A stretch of DNA of 64,000 nucleotides from Ardenticatenaceae bacterium. Its GTDB lineage: Bacteria; Chloroflexota; Anaerolineae; Promineifilales; Promineifilaceae. The notes under the pieces were generated by a model. The model was not told the origin of the DNA. It ran no database searches and was given only the letters and a program-made list of their open reading frames with translations. The stretch's first letter is position 1, and every line of letters begins with the position of its first letter. The position numbers and the translations under genes were made by a program. Positions 16,639 to 25,374 of this stretch are shown here, piece by piece. The DNA is taken from contig JACKBU010000009.1 in the NCBI GenBank assembly GCA_020634395.1, positions 77,003-141,002 on the forward strand. The letters are read 5' to 3'.

Positions 16639-17064
16639 ATGAGCAAAGCAAAATATTCTGGGAGCAGCTCTGCTGCCAAAAAAGTGCCAGCCAAAAAAGC
16701 ACCGGGCAAAACGGCCGTCGTTAAAAAGCGCAAACCTTTGTTGACAGTCGCCTTGTTGATTGTTCTGTTGAGCGGCATCGTCTTCACGTTGATGCTGTTC
16801 AACGAAAAAAGATTGTTGGGCACATCCTTTGCCGACGTGCCCTGGTATGCCTGGTTGATGGTGGTCACGACCATCGCCGACGTCGTCGCCGCCATTGCCC
16901 TGTGGTATTGGAAGCGGTGGGGGCTGTACCTGTTTATCGTGTCGTCTGCCGCCCGCGCGCTCTTTATGGTTTTGGCCGGCATGATTGGCGCCGGCTTCAG
17001 CGCCCTGGCGCCGGCAGCTATCGTCGCTTATCTGGTCAGCCTCAGTTGGAAACAGTTTGAGTAA
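16639..17064 (+). CDS. Small polytopic membrane protein, function unknown
   Basis: 141 residues. The first 35 are Lys/Ala-rich (SAAKKVPAKKAPGK) and cytosolic-looking. Four hydrophobic stretches follow: LLTVALLIVLLSGIVFTLML, WYAWLMVVTTIADVVAAIAL, GLYLFIVSSAARALFMVLAG and FSALAPAAIVAYLVSL. A GAGGAG precedes the ATG. No family was recognised. The layout (basic tail plus 4 TM) gives no catalytic clue, and the neighbours do not constrain its role. Confidence 0.75.
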   Translation: MSKAKYSGSSSAAKKVPAKKAPGKTAVVKKRKPLLTVALLIVLLSGIVFTLMLFNEKRLLGTSFADVPWYAWLMVVTTIADVVAAIALWYWKRWGLYLFIVSSAARALFMVLAGMIGAGFSALAPAAIVAYLVSLSWKQFE

Positions 17065-17073
17065 AGCGTGAAG

Positions 17074-17114
17074 GGAGATTGGGGATGAGAGCCAGTTGCG
17101 AATCTCCAATCTCC
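17074..17114. repeat. Intergenic palindrome of the GGAGATTGG type
   Basis: GGAGATTGGGGAT at 17074-17086 pairs imperfectly with AATCTCCAATCTCC at 17101-17114. The wording is shared with the hairpin at 3755-3789. Confidence 0.5.
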
Positions 17115-17123
17115 TATTACAGT

Positions 17124-18038
17124 ATGAGTAGACACAGTAACACTGTTATCCCGGTGCCCAACCAGGGCTGGGATGAGCGTATTTTCGTCTTCGCCAACGA
17201 CGAGCTGGTGCAGACGTTTATCGTGGTGACACAACGCTACGTGATGTTGATCGATACGATGATCAACGCGGCCACGGCCGTGCAGCTGCTGCAGCAGGCA
17301 CAGATGTTTTTAGAAAACGGCCGTCAACTCCTCGTCATCAACACCCACGCCGATTACGACCACGCCTGGGGCAACCAGGTTTTCGCCCGGCCAGCGGCGC
17401 AACATCCGGCCCCCATCATCGGCAGCCGCCTGTGCGCCGCCCGGCTGCGCGATGCAGAAACCCAGGCTAACGTGACCGAAATGGCCGCCGAAGAGCCGCA
17501 CGTTTTTGGCGATGTCATACCCACGCCGCCCACCGTTTTGTTCGATGAAGCCCTCACGATCGAGGGCGGCGACCTGACGCTGGAACTTTTTGCCACGCCC
17601 GGCCATACTCCCGACCACATCGCCCTCTACATCCCCGAGATCAGCACGCTGCTGGCGGCCGATGCGGCGGAACGGCCGTTTCCCTTCGCCCGCACCGCAG
17701 CCAGTTTGCCCGCCATGCGCCAATCGCTGGCCCGCCTGGCGGCTTACCAGGCAAGCCACGTGCTTTATTGCCACGCACCCGTTACAATGGGCGGGCAGTT
17801 GCTGGAAAATAACATCACTTATTTCGACAAAGTGGAGCAGCACTGCCGGGTTGCCTTAGCCCAGGAGCGCCCTATCCCAGCCGAAGACAGCGATCTCATC
17901 GCCGCCATCGACCTGCCCTATGCCCAGGCCGTTCCCCAAGACGAAAGCTGGCAGACGGTGCACGAATTCTACCAAACCACAGGACACGCCCGGCAGATCC
18001 GCGCCATGTTAGAATGGCTAACGGGACAAATGAAATAG
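17124..18038 (+). CDS. Metallo-beta-lactamase-fold hydrolase, variant metal site
   Basis: 304-residue MBL-fold protein. The first metal motif reads HADYDH (in NTHADYDHAWGN), so the second His of the usual HxHxDH is replaced by Asp. Later ligands are in TPGHTPDH, LLAADAAE and LYCHAP. Such substitutions occur in some MBL subgroups and can change metal content. The family covers glyoxalase II, lactonases and phosphodiesterases; the substrate is not evident. The ATG at 17124 is chosen over an upstream start at 17079 that would place the gene inside the palindrome. A second MBL-fold gene follows at once. Confidence 0.83.
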   Translation: MSRHSNTVIPVPNQGWDERIFVFANDELVQTFIVVTQRYVMLIDTMINAATAVQLLQQAQMFLENGRQLLVINTHADYDHAWGNQVFARPAAQHPAPIIGSRLCAARLRDAETQANVTEMAAEEPHVFGDVIPTPPTVLFDEALTIEGGDLTLELFATPGHTPDHIALYIPEISTLLAADAAERPFPFARTAASLPAMRQSLARLAAYQASHVLYCHAPVTMGGQLLENNITYFDKVEQHCRVALAQERPIPAEDSDLIAAIDLPYAQAVPQDESWQTVHEFYQTTGHARQIRAMLEWLTGQMK

Positions 18039-18061
18039 AGCCAACGGCCGTCTCATTAAAA

Positions 18062-19045
18062 ATGGAACCGATACGCCTGGAACTGCCTACCGGTCTGGAC
18101 GTCGGACCGGTCAATGTTTACCTTTTTCGCCAGCCAGAGCCGGTACTGGTGGATGCTGGCCTCAAGTCGCCCGAAAGCTGGGAGGCGCTGCAGTTTGCCC
18201 TGGCTGAACACAACCTCACGGTGATGGACATCTCCAGGGTGATTATCACCCATCCTCATGTGGATCATTTTGGACAGGCTGGTACCATCACCGCCCACAG
18301 CGACGCCGACGTCTGGATTTGTGAATTAGGCGCCGCCTGGCTAACTGATTCAGCCGAGATGTGGCAGCAGCGCCTCGACTATTACCGGCAGGAATTTTTG
18401 CAGTCCGTGGGTTATGAGCCGGCCATCATCGACGCGGTAACGGGCGGTATGAAGGCTATCGGCGACCAGAGCGACCCGATCCCGCCGGAGCGCGTGCACA
18501 CCTTTGCCCCGGACGGCGTGCTGCAAATGGGCGGCCTGGCCTGGCAAGTGATCCACACGCCGGGTCACAGCAGCGCCCAGACCTGTTTTTACCAGCCGGA
18601 GACCAGGCAGCTCCTTTCCGCCGATCATTTGCTGCAAACGACGCCGACGCCGGTGGTGGAACGGCCGTTATCCGCCCAAGATCGCCTCCCCGCCCTACCC
18701 CAGTTTATGCAGTCGCTCGACCGGGTAGCGGCGTTGGACATTGAAGCGGTGTATCCGGGACATGGACGGCCGTTTGGTCCCCGCTTCGATCTCGACCACC
18801 ACGCCGTCATCGATAAACAATGTGCACGCATTCAACAGCGCAAAACTGAATGCCTGCAATACATCCAAAGCGGCATATACGTCCCGGCTCTCCTCGTCGA
18901 CAAAATGTACGCTCATCATCCACCCCAGTTCCGCTTCGCCGGCCTCTGGATGCTCATCGGCTACCTGGACCTTCTCCTCGCCGACGGCGCCATCCGTCAA
19001 GAAACGATTTCAGGCGTATGGCACTACTATCCAACAGGAGATTAA
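18062..19045 (+). CDS. Metallo-beta-lactamase-fold hydrolase
   Basis: 327-residue MBL-fold enzyme with the canonical HPHVDH motif (in ITHPHVDHFGQ), then HTPGHSS, LSADHLLQ and YPGHG as the remaining metal ligands. The C-terminal helical extension of about 80 residues (DKQCARIQQRKTECLQYI onward) matches MBL proteins related to LACTB2 and bacterial lactonase-like hydrolases. An in-frame ATG at 18014 would overlap the previous gene by 25 bases; 18062 gives the conserved IRLELPTG start. Together with 17124-18038 it is a tandem pair of distant paralogues, one canonical and one with a changed metal motif. Confidence 0.86.
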   Translation: MEPIRLELPTGLDVGPVNVYLFRQPEPVLVDAGLKSPESWEALQFALAEHNLTVMDISRVIITHPHVDHFGQAGTITAHSDADVWICELGAAWLTDSAEMWQQRLDYYRQEFLQSVGYEPAIIDAVTGGMKAIGDQSDPIPPERVHTFAPDGVLQMGGLAWQVIHTPGHSSAQTCFYQPETRQLLSADHLLQTTPTPVVERPLSAQDRLPALPQFMQSLDRVAALDIEAVYPGHGRPFGPRFDLDHHAVIDKQCARIQQRKTECLQYIQSGIYVPALLVDKMYAHHPPQFRFAGLWMLIGYLDLLLADGAIRQETISGVWHYYPTGD

Positions 19046-19048
19046 AGA

Positions 19049-19576
19049 TTGAACGACACAGAAACTCCACCCTCCGTGACCAGACTACAATTTCCTACCC
19101 TTAGCCAGCTCGAACCGCTGCCCATTGTATACCAGGGCGCGGTGCCAGCCGCCTATCTGGACATGATGGGCCACATGAACGTGCGTTACTACCTGGCCCT
19201 GTTCGACGAAGCTGCCTGGACATTCTTCGAACGCTTCGGCATGGATCAGGCTTACTACAACTCAAAACAAGGCGGCGCGTTCGCCCTACAGCACTTCATC
19301 AACTACCGCGCCGAAGTCCGCCATAACGACCAACTTACCATCCGCGGACGCATGTTGGGCCGCTCTGCCAAACGGGTGCACTTCATGCTCTTCATGGTCA
19401 ACGAAACCCAACAAAAACTCGCGGCTACAATCGAAGATATGGGCGCGCATGCCGATTTAACCCTGCGCCGCACTTCGCCGTTTCCCCCCGCTATCGCCGC
19501 CCAGATAGATGCACTTATAGCAGAACATGAACAACTTCATTGGCAAGCACCCGTTTGTGGGGTGATAAATCCGTGA
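19049..19576 (+). CDS. Acyl-CoA thioesterase, hotdog fold
   Basis: 175-residue hotdog protein. The motif AAYLDMMGHMNVRYYLALFDEA carries the Asp and GHMN turn of 4HBT-type thioesterases. It starts with TTG at 19049; an AGGAG 8 bases upstream supports this non-ATG start, and the gene begins 3 bases after the upstream stop. It precedes the acyl-CoA synthetase gene, so a role in trimming acyl-CoA pools is likely. Carnitine-pathway-type thioesterases look similar. Confidence 0.8.
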   Translation: MNDTETPPSVTRLQFPTLSQLEPLPIVYQGAVPAAYLDMMGHMNVRYYLALFDEAAWTFFERFGMDQAYYNSKQGGAFALQHFINYRAEVRHNDQLTIRGRMLGRSAKRVHFMLFMVNETQQKLAATIEDMGAHADLTLRRTSPFPPAIAAQIDALIAEHEQLHWQAPVCGVINP

Positions 19577-19586
19577 GGCGTGCAGC

Positions 19587-19624
19587 GTGATACGTGATGC
19601 ATTTCCCCATGCATCACGTATCAC
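19587..19624. repeat. Intergenic palindrome of the GTGATACGTGATGC type
   Basis: Perfect 16-bp stem: GTGATACGTGATGCAT (19587-19602), a TTCCCC loop, and ATGCATCACGTATCAC (19609-19624), starting 10 bases after the thioesterase stop. Outer bases extend the pairing imperfectly. It could end transcription but has no T-run. Related wording is found at 41367-41425. Confidence 0.65.
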
Positions 19625-19665
19625 GCCTCACGCAGCGCACAAGTCACATATAAGGAGATGCTGAC

Positions 19666-21291
19666 ATGCAAGGCTTGATGATGAATTATCAGTTAACGAT
19701 GGATCGCATTTTGGAACATGCCAACCGCCTGTTTCCACAAAAGCAAATATCCACTATGCTGCCCAATGGCGCCATGCACCGGTACACCTACAGCGACATG
19801 TACAAACGTGTCAAGAAGATGTCCAAAGCGTTGGTCAAGTTGGGCATCGAACCGGGCGATCGGGTGGCTACTTTTGCCTGGAATCATTACCAGCACATGG
19901 AGCTGTATTATGCCATTCCCGGCGCCGGGGCCGTTTGCCACACACTAAACATTCGTCTATTTCCCGAGCAGCTCTCCTACATCGTAGACCACGCCGAAGA
20001 CCAGATCGTTTTTATCGACGCCACCTTGCTGCCACTCTACGAACGCGTTGCCCACCAGATTACCAGCGTCAAACATTACGTTCTAATTAACGCGCCCAAA
20101 GGCACCGAAACCAAGCTGCGCAACGTGCTTTACTACGAAGACCTCATCGAAGACTCGGATGAGGATTTCGAGTGGCGCTCCACCGATGAAAACATGGCGA
20201 TGGGTCTGTGTTATACCAGCGGCACTACCGGCCATCCCAAGGGGGCGTTGTACAGCCACCGCTCTATGTACCTGCATACCTTAGGCGAAAACCAGGCCGC
20301 CGGTTTGGGCATGCGTGAATCCGATATCGTGCTGCCGGTCGTGCCGCAGTTCCACGCCATGGCCTGGGGGCTGCCTTACGCCTGTGCCATGGCCGGTTCC
20401 GCTGTGGTAATGCCCGGACCGCATCTGAAACCTGAGCCTCTGGCAAAAATGATCGAAGAAGAAAAAGTAACCATCGCCGCCGGCGTGCCCACCATCTGGA
20501 CAGCTTTGTATCACGAGTTGAAGCAAAACCCGCGTGATATTTCTAGCCTCCGTGCCCTGGTGGTAGGCGGCTCCGCGATGCCGCGCTCGCTCATCAAAGC
20601 GTTCGAGAGCGAATTGGGCGTAAGCGTGCTGCACGCCTGGGGCATGACAGAAATGTCGCCGCTGGGCACGGTTTCCGTTTTGCAGAGCCAGCATGAAGAA
20701 TTGAGCGACGAAGAAAAGTGGGATGTCAAAGCCCGCCAGGGTTACCCAATTTGCGGTGTGGAAATGCGCATCGTGGATGCTGTAGGGCGAGAACTGCCCT
20801 GGGACGGTAAACAAATGGGCGAGCTGCAGGTGCGCGGTCCCTGGATTATCCGGCAGTACTTCAAGCGGGACGTAACGGATGATTACATGACCGAAGATGG
20901 TTGGTTCCGTACAGGTGACGTTTCCACGATTGACGAAAATGGCTTCATGACCATCACCGACCGCACCAAAGATCTGGTGAAGAGCGGCGGCGAGTGGATT
21001 TCCTCGGTGGAACTGGAGAATGTGCTGATGGCCCATCCAAAGGTGATGGAAGCGGCGGTTATTGCTATCCCAGACGAAAAGTGGGCGGAACGGCCGTTAG
21101 CCGCTGTCGTCCCCACCAAAGATGGCTACGACCTGACCGCCGACGAACTGAAAGATTTCCTGGCCGCCCGCGTCGCCAAATTCTGGATTCCCGACGACTT
21201 CGTCTTCATCGAAGAAATCCCCAAGACCAGCGTCGGTAAATTCAGCAAAGCCACTTTGCGCAAAATGTACGCCGAAGGGAATTTGAGCTGA
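19666..21291 (+). CDS. Long-chain acyl-CoA synthetase (AMP-binding)
   Basis: 541-residue ANL-superfamily ligase that activates a carboxylic acid to its CoA thioester via an acyl-AMP. The P-loop YTSGTTGHPKG begins at Tyr183, the A5-type motif HAWGMTEMSP follows, and the late motifs WFRTGDV and DRTKDLVKSGGEWIS are followed by the catalytic Lys region TSVGKFSKATLRK. It resembles medium/long-chain FadD13/AlkK-type enzymes. AAGGAG lies 6-10 bases before the ATG. The next genes encode a CoA transferase and an acyl-CoA dehydrogenase, which fits fatty or branched-chain acid catabolism. Confidence 0.92.
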   Translation: MQGLMMNYQLTMDRILEHANRLFPQKQISTMLPNGAMHRYTYSDMYKRVKKMSKALVKLGIEPGDRVATFAWNHYQHMELYYAIPGAGAVCHTLNIRLFPEQLSYIVDHAEDQIVFIDATLLPLYERVAHQITSVKHYVLINAPKGTETKLRNVLYYEDLIEDSDEDFEWRSTDENMAMGLCYTSGTTGHPKGALYSHRSMYLHTLGENQAAGLGMRESDIVLPVVPQFHAMAWGLPYACAMAGSAVVMPGPHLKPEPLAKMIEEEKVTIAAGVPTIWTALYHELKQNPRDISSLRALVVGGSAMPRSLIKAFESELGVSVLHAWGMTEMSPLGTVSVLQSQHEELSDEEKWDVKARQGYPICGVEMRIVDAVGRELPWDGKQMGELQVRGPWIIRQYFKRDVTDDYMTEDGWFRTGDVSTIDENGFMTITDRTKDLVKSGGEWISSVELENVLMAHPKVMEAAVIAIPDEKWAERPLAAVVPTKDGYDLTADELKDFLAARVAKFWIPDDFVFIEEIPKTSVGKFSKATLRKMYAEGNLS

Positions 21292-21293
21292 TG

Positions 21294-21366
21294 GGGTGAT
21301 GGGGTGAGCAGGTGTAGGGGTGAAAAGAAATCACCCCTACACCCCCACACCCCCACACCCCTACAT
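21294..21366. repeat. Intergenic palindrome of the GGTGTAGGGGTG type
   Basis: A G-rich arm (GGGTGAGCAGGTGTAGGGGTG, split by short phrases) is followed by a C-rich arm with repeated CACCCC/CACACCC phrases, giving a long imperfect hairpin that ends 3 bases before the CoA transferase ATG. It may cover that gene's translation start region. Confidence 0.55.
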
Positions 21367-21369
21367 CCC

Positions 21370-22560
21370 ATGCCCCCCCTCGCCTCCCTCAAAATCTTGG
21401 ATTTTACGACCCTGCTGCCCGGTCCGTTTGCCACCATGCTGCTGGCCGACATGGGCGCCGAGGTCGTGCGCGTGGAAGCGCCCCAACGCCCAGACATGGT
21501 GCGCCTGATGCCCCCCTTCGACGGCGACATTTCCGGCTGGCATGGCGTGCTGAACCGCAATAAGCGTTCAATAACCTTCGACTTGAAGAAACCGGAGGCA
21601 GTGGAAATCATCAAACGATTGGTGGCGGCCGATGGCGGCGGTTACGACGTGGTGCTGGAGCAGTTTCGCCCCGGCGTGATGGCCCGGCTGGGATTAGGTT
21701 ACGACGACCTGAAAACGGTAAACCCGGGCCTGATCTACTGCGCCATCACCGGCTACGGCCAGACCGGCCCCTACAAAGAGCGCGCCGGCCACGACAACAA
21801 CTACCTGGCCCTCTCCGGCCTGATGAGCCATTCCGGCCGCCACGACAGCGGCCCGCCGCCGCTGGGCGCGCAAATCGCCGACGTGGGCGGCGGCTCGTTG
21901 GGGGCGGTGATGGGGATTCTGACGGCCGTTATCCACCGTCACGCCACCGGCCAGGGCCAACTGGTAGACGTGAGCATGTTAGATATGGCCGTCGCCTGGC
22001 AGGCCCATGTCGCCAGCCACTACCTGGTGGGCAGCGACGTTCCGCAGCCCGAGAGCTGGATGCTGAACGGCGGCAGTTATTACGGTTATTACCGGACACA
22101 AGACGGCCGTTACCTCTCCGTGGGCAGCCTCGAACCCAAATTCTGGCAGGGTTTTTGTCAGGCCATCGGCCGCCCCGACCTGACTGGGCGCGGGTTGGAT
22201 CAGTCCCCTGCCAATCAGCAGGCGCTGAAGGCGGAAATTGCGATGGAGATTGGGAAACGGCCGTTGGCCGAGTGGACGGCCGTGTTTGCCGCCCTTGACG
22301 TCTGCGTGGAGCCGGTGCTGACTATCCCGGAAATGCTGGCACATCCCCAGGTGCAGGCGCGCAAGTTGGTGGTGGACGTGCCCAAACCCGACGGCGGCAC
22401 GCAGAAGCAAATCGCCAGCCCGCTCAAGTTCTCAGCGGGGGAAGCGGGGTACAAGGGCGTGGGAACGGCCGTGGGCGCTCACACCGAAGAAATCCTACAC
22501 GAATTGGGCTATGCCACCGACACAATTGAAAAACTGCGCGGTTCTGGTGTGCTTGGCTAA
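21370..22560 (+). CDS. CaiB/BaiF family III CoA transferase
   Basis: 396-residue family III CoA transferase. It has the opening LKILDFTTLLPGPFATMLLADMGAEVVRVE, the NRNKRSITFDLKKPEA segment and the catalytic-type Asp171 in AQIADVGGGSLG. The family includes formyl-CoA transferase, carnitine CoA transferase and alpha-methylacyl-CoA racemase. The HG(R)DS..PPLGAQIAD region here is close to the racemase/BaiF side, but the two activities cannot be told apart reliably by eye. It lies between an acyl-CoA synthetase and an AidB-like dehydrogenase gene. Confidence 0.87.
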   Translation: MPPLASLKILDFTTLLPGPFATMLLADMGAEVVRVEAPQRPDMVRLMPPFDGDISGWHGVLNRNKRSITFDLKKPEAVEIIKRLVAADGGGYDVVLEQFRPGVMARLGLGYDDLKTVNPGLIYCAITGYGQTGPYKERAGHDNNYLALSGLMSHSGRHDSGPPPLGAQIADVGGGSLGAVMGILTAVIHRHATGQGQLVDVSMLDMAVAWQAHVASHYLVGSDVPQPESWMLNGGSYYGYYRTQDGRYLSVGSLEPKFWQGFCQAIGRPDLTGRGLDQSPANQQALKAEIAMEIGKRPLAEWTAVFAALDVCVEPVLTIPEMLAHPQVQARKLVVDVPKPDGGTQKQIASPLKFSAGEAGYKGVGTAVGAHTEEILHELGYATDTIEKLRGSGVLG

Positions 22561-22585
22561 CGGATCAGAACAGTGCGACGGCAAA

Positions 22586-22636
22586 GCCGGGTTTACCCGG
22601 CGTCGTTCCGCTGCCGGGGTGTTTACGCCCCGGCAG
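22586..22636 (+). terminator. Double hairpin after CoA transferase gene
   Basis: Two adjacent stems: GCCGGG-TTTA-CCCGGC (22586-22601) and CTGCCGGGG/CCCCGGCAG (22611-22619 with 22628-22636). Both lie between the CoA transferase stop and the next gene's ribosome site. Neither has a T-run. Confidence 0.45.
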
Positions 22637-22674
22637 ACAGACAGGCAGGCAGCCCGACCCATTAGGAGGAGCAC

Positions 22675-24375
22675 ATGAACTATCAACCCTTTAACCAACC
22701 GGCCCCAGAGTTGGGCAACCAGTACGACGATGACCGCGTGCTGCGCTCGTATCTGCGGCGCAGGCTGCCGGAAGAAATCCGCCGCGAAATTGAACCCGCC
22801 CTGCGCGAGCTGGGCGAGTTGTCCGGCGGCGAATTGTACCAGATGCAGTTGGCCGATTTGCCCAACGAACCCATCCTCACCCAGTGGGATCCCTGGGGCA
22901 ACCGCATTGATCAGATTGAAATTACACCGCTGTGGCAGCGGGCGGAAAAGCTGGCGGCCGAATTTGGCGTGGTGGCAGCGGCGTATGAAGGATCTTACGG
23001 CCGTTTCGACCGCCTCAACCAGTTCGCCCGCGCCTATCTTTTCCACCCCTCCACCGACGTCTACACCTGCCCCCTGGCGATGACGGACGGGGCCACCCGC
23101 ACGCTGCTCAAATCGGGCAACCAGGCGCTGATCGAGCGCGCCATCCCCCATCTAACCAGCCGCGACCCGGCCCAGTTCTGGACCAGCGGCCAGTGGATGA
23201 CCGAATCGACCGGCGGCTCGGACGTGGGCCTGAGCGAGACGGTGGCGCGGCAGGAGGATGGCGAATGGCGGCTGTACGGCCGTAAATGGTTCACCAGCGC
23301 CACCACCAGCCAGATGACCCTCACCCTGGCCCGCCCGGCAGGCAACCCCGACGGCGGGCGCGGGCTGGCTCTCTTTTACGCCGAACTGCGCGACGAGCAC
23401 GGCCGTATGCACAACATCGAGGTCGCCCGCCTGAAGGACAAACTGGGCACGCGCAAAGTACCCACCGCCGAACTCTACCTGTTGGGCACGCCGGCCCTGC
23501 CGGTAATGGAGCTGGCCAACGGCGTGCGTAACATCGTGCCTATGCTGCACCTGACGCGCACCTGGAACAGCGTGACGGCCGTGTCCTTTATGCGGCGCGG
23601 GCTGGCCCTGGCTCGTGACTACGCGCAGAAGCGGGTGGCGTTTGGCGCCAATCTGGCGCAAAAACCGCTGCACATCGATACACTGGCGGCCATCCAGGCC
23701 GAGTTTGAAGCCGCGTTTATGCTCAGCTTCTTTGTAGTGGAGTTGATTGGCAAGGAGGAAAGCGGCGACCTGACGGAGGAAGAGGGCCACCTGCTGCGGC
23801 TGCTCACCTCCATCAACAAGCTGGTTACGGGCAAGCAGGCGGTAGCGGCCGCCAGCGAAGTGCTGGAGGCGTTTGGCGGCGCGGGTTATGTGGAGGACAC
23901 CGGCCTGCCGCTGCTGCTGCGCGACAGCCAGGTGCTGCCGATTTGGGAGGGCACGACGAACGTCCTATCGTTGGATGCGCTGCGGGCCTTGGCCGGGGAA
24001 GAAGGCGAAGGGCTGCGCGCCCTGAAGAGCAAAGTGCGCGCCAGCGCCGCGCAGGCCCAGGAACCCTCGCTGGCGCAAACGGGGCAGGCGGCGATCACGG
24101 CCGTTGACCACGCCGAACAATGGCTGCTGCAGGCGATGGGCAGTGGCCGCGCCGCCGTCGAAGCGGGCGCGCGCCGTTTTGCGCTAACCCTGGGTAGAGC
24201 GTTAGAATTAGCCCTGCTGACGGAACATGCGCAGTGGTCGCTGGCCGTAGAGAAAGACGGCCGTGCGCTGGCTGCGGCCCGCCGCTTCGCCCAAACAGGC
24301 ATTGACCTGATCGGCGACACAAACCGGGACGAATCGTTGGCCCTGGCCAACGACTTGCCGCTGCCGTTGGCTTAA
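22675..24375 (+). CDS. Acyl-CoA dehydrogenase, AidB-like long form
   Basis: 566-residue flavoprotein of the acyl-CoA dehydrogenase family with the extra C-terminal helical domain seen in AidB. It has QWMTESTGGSDV in the middle domain, RKWFTSATTSQMT, and LPIWEGTTNVLSLD with Glu425 in the catalytic-base position. The last 150 residues form the additional helical region. AidB of E. coli protects against alkylation, and many relatives are ordinary dehydrogenases. AGGAGG precedes the ATG. Its position after the synthetase and CoA transferase genes suggests a metabolic rather than DNA-repair role; this is inference. Confidence 0.88.
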   Translation: MNYQPFNQPAPELGNQYDDDRVLRSYLRRRLPEEIRREIEPALRELGELSGGELYQMQLADLPNEPILTQWDPWGNRIDQIEITPLWQRAEKLAAEFGVVAAAYEGSYGRFDRLNQFARAYLFHPSTDVYTCPLAMTDGATRTLLKSGNQALIERAIPHLTSRDPAQFWTSGQWMTESTGGSDVGLSETVARQEDGEWRLYGRKWFTSATTSQMTLTLARPAGNPDGGRGLALFYAELRDEHGRMHNIEVARLKDKLGTRKVPTAELYLLGTPALPVMELANGVRNIVPMLHLTRTWNSVTAVSFMRRGLALARDYAQKRVAFGANLAQKPLHIDTLAAIQAEFEAAFMLSFFVVELIGKEESGDLTEEEGHLLRLLTSINKLVTGKQAVAAASEVLEAFGGAGYVEDTGLPLLLRDSQVLPIWEGTTNVLSLDALRALAGEEGEGLRALKSKVRASAAQAQEPSLAQTGQAAITAVDHAEQWLLQAMGSGRAAVEAGARRFALTLGRALELALLTEHAQWSLAVEKDGRALAAARRFAQTGIDLIGDTNRDESLALANDLPLPLA

Positions 24376-24392
24376 CAAGGCAGTTAGGAAAT

Positions 24393-24425
24393 GGGCGCAG
24401 ACCGTAAAATCTGCGTCCGTTTTCT
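24393..24425 (+). terminator. Probable Rho-independent terminator
   Basis: GGGCGCAGA pairs with TCTGCGTCC (8 of 9) around an 8-base loop, followed by GTTTTCT. It lies 17 bases after the AidB-like gene stop. Confidence 0.55.
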
Positions 24426-24506
24426 CCCTGAGGCCGGGAAACGGCCGTTTACTGGCAGCACGCGCCTTTGGCGTGTTACCCCATCAAACCACCCCAGGAG
24501 GGCACT

Positions 24507-25016
24507 GTGAAGTACCAGCGGTTCATCATCATTCTTTTCACCCTATCTCTGCTTATGACGGCGTGCCGGCGTGCCCAGACCAGCGCCAACGAGAACAACC
24601 AACTCAACTATGCCGCCGGTTCGCTCAGTTATCCGGTTCTGCTGAACGGTGTGGGCATCCAGGTGGATCAGGCCGGGCTGCTGTCGGTGCAGGACGATAG
24701 CAACCCGGATTATGCCCACGTCGTCCTGGCGCTTTCGGTGAGCAATCAGAGCGACTATGACGTGGTGCCGCCTACCATGACCCTGGTGGACGCCCACGGC
24801 AACCTGTACCCCGCCTGGCAGTCGGCTTTGCCCTATGAGGATCAGATCAACCGCCTGCCCTTGTCTGTGCCCAATGGACAGTCGGGCATTGGCAACCTGG
24901 TGTTTGTTGTGCCGAATTCGGCGCTGCAAGATAATTTGCGCCTGCGGTGGGATTCTGCCGCCCACCAGTCGCGTATTGATGTGTTTCTTGGTACTATCGG
25001 CGTGAGGGCTAACTGA
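24507..25016 (+). CDS. Lipoprotein of unknown function
   Basis: 169 residues. The start is GTG at 24507 with CAGGAGGG upstream. The signal peptide ends at lipobox MTAC (Cys20). The mature part is a single beta-rich domain with SNQSDYDVVPPTMTLVDAHGN and GNLVFVVPNSA, similar in style to DUF4352/Ig-like lipoprotein domains that bind or shield extracellular ligands. No catalytic motif is visible. The MazG-like gene begins 1 base after its stop, so they are probably co-transcribed. Confidence 0.72.
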   Translation: MKYQRFIIILFTLSLLMTACRRAQTSANENNQLNYAAGSLSYPVLLNGVGIQVDQAGLLSVQDDSNPDYAHVVLALSVSNQSDYDVVPPTMTLVDAHGNLYPAWQSALPYEDQINRLPLSVPNGQSGIGNLVFVVPNSALQDNLRLRWDSAAHQSRIDVFLGTIGVRAN

Positions 25017-25017
25017 G

Positions 25018-25356
25018 ATGAATGAATTAACGCTGCGAGCGTGTCAACAGATTGTGGATGAGTGGGTAACGACGATTGGCGTGCGCTATTACACGGAATT
25101 GACGAATACGGCCGTTCTCATGGAAGAGGTGGGTGAAGTGGCGCGTTTGATGGCCCGGCTGTACGGCGACCAATCCTTCAAGAAGTCGGATGAGAGCTAC
25201 GACCTGGCCGACGAGATGGCCGACGTACTTTTCGTGCTGATTTGCCTGGCCAACCAGACCGGCGTGGATCTGACGGCCGCTTTTGATAAAAACATGGCCA
25301 AGAAAACAAAACGGGATAGAGAACGCCACGCCAACAACCCCAAATTGCAATCGTAA
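25018..25356 (+). CDS. MazG-like nucleotide pyrophosphohydrolase
   Basis: 112-residue all-alpha NTP pyrophosphohydrolase. The metal-binding pattern is clear: LMEEVGEVARLM (EExxE) in helix 2 and LADEMADVLFVLICLANQ (ExxD) in helix 3. Single-domain MazG-like enzymes hydrolyse dCTP or aberrant NTPs. The Lys/Arg-rich tail KKTKRDRERHANN is typical. It is sandwiched between a lipoprotein gene and a MaoC-type hydratase gene without functional link. Confidence 0.88.
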   Translation: MNELTLRACQQIVDEWVTTIGVRYYTELTNTAVLMEEVGEVARLMARLYGDQSFKKSDESYDLADEMADVLFVLICLANQTGVDLTAAFDKNMAKKTKRDRERHANNPKLQS

Positions 25357-25374
25357 CTTTTCCGGAGAGCAACT

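Noticed and set aside
21294..21366. CRISPR-like C-rich tandem repeat
   Set aside because: The repeated CACCCC phrases are 6-8 bases without spacers and pair with an upstream G-rich arm; it is a hairpin, not an array.
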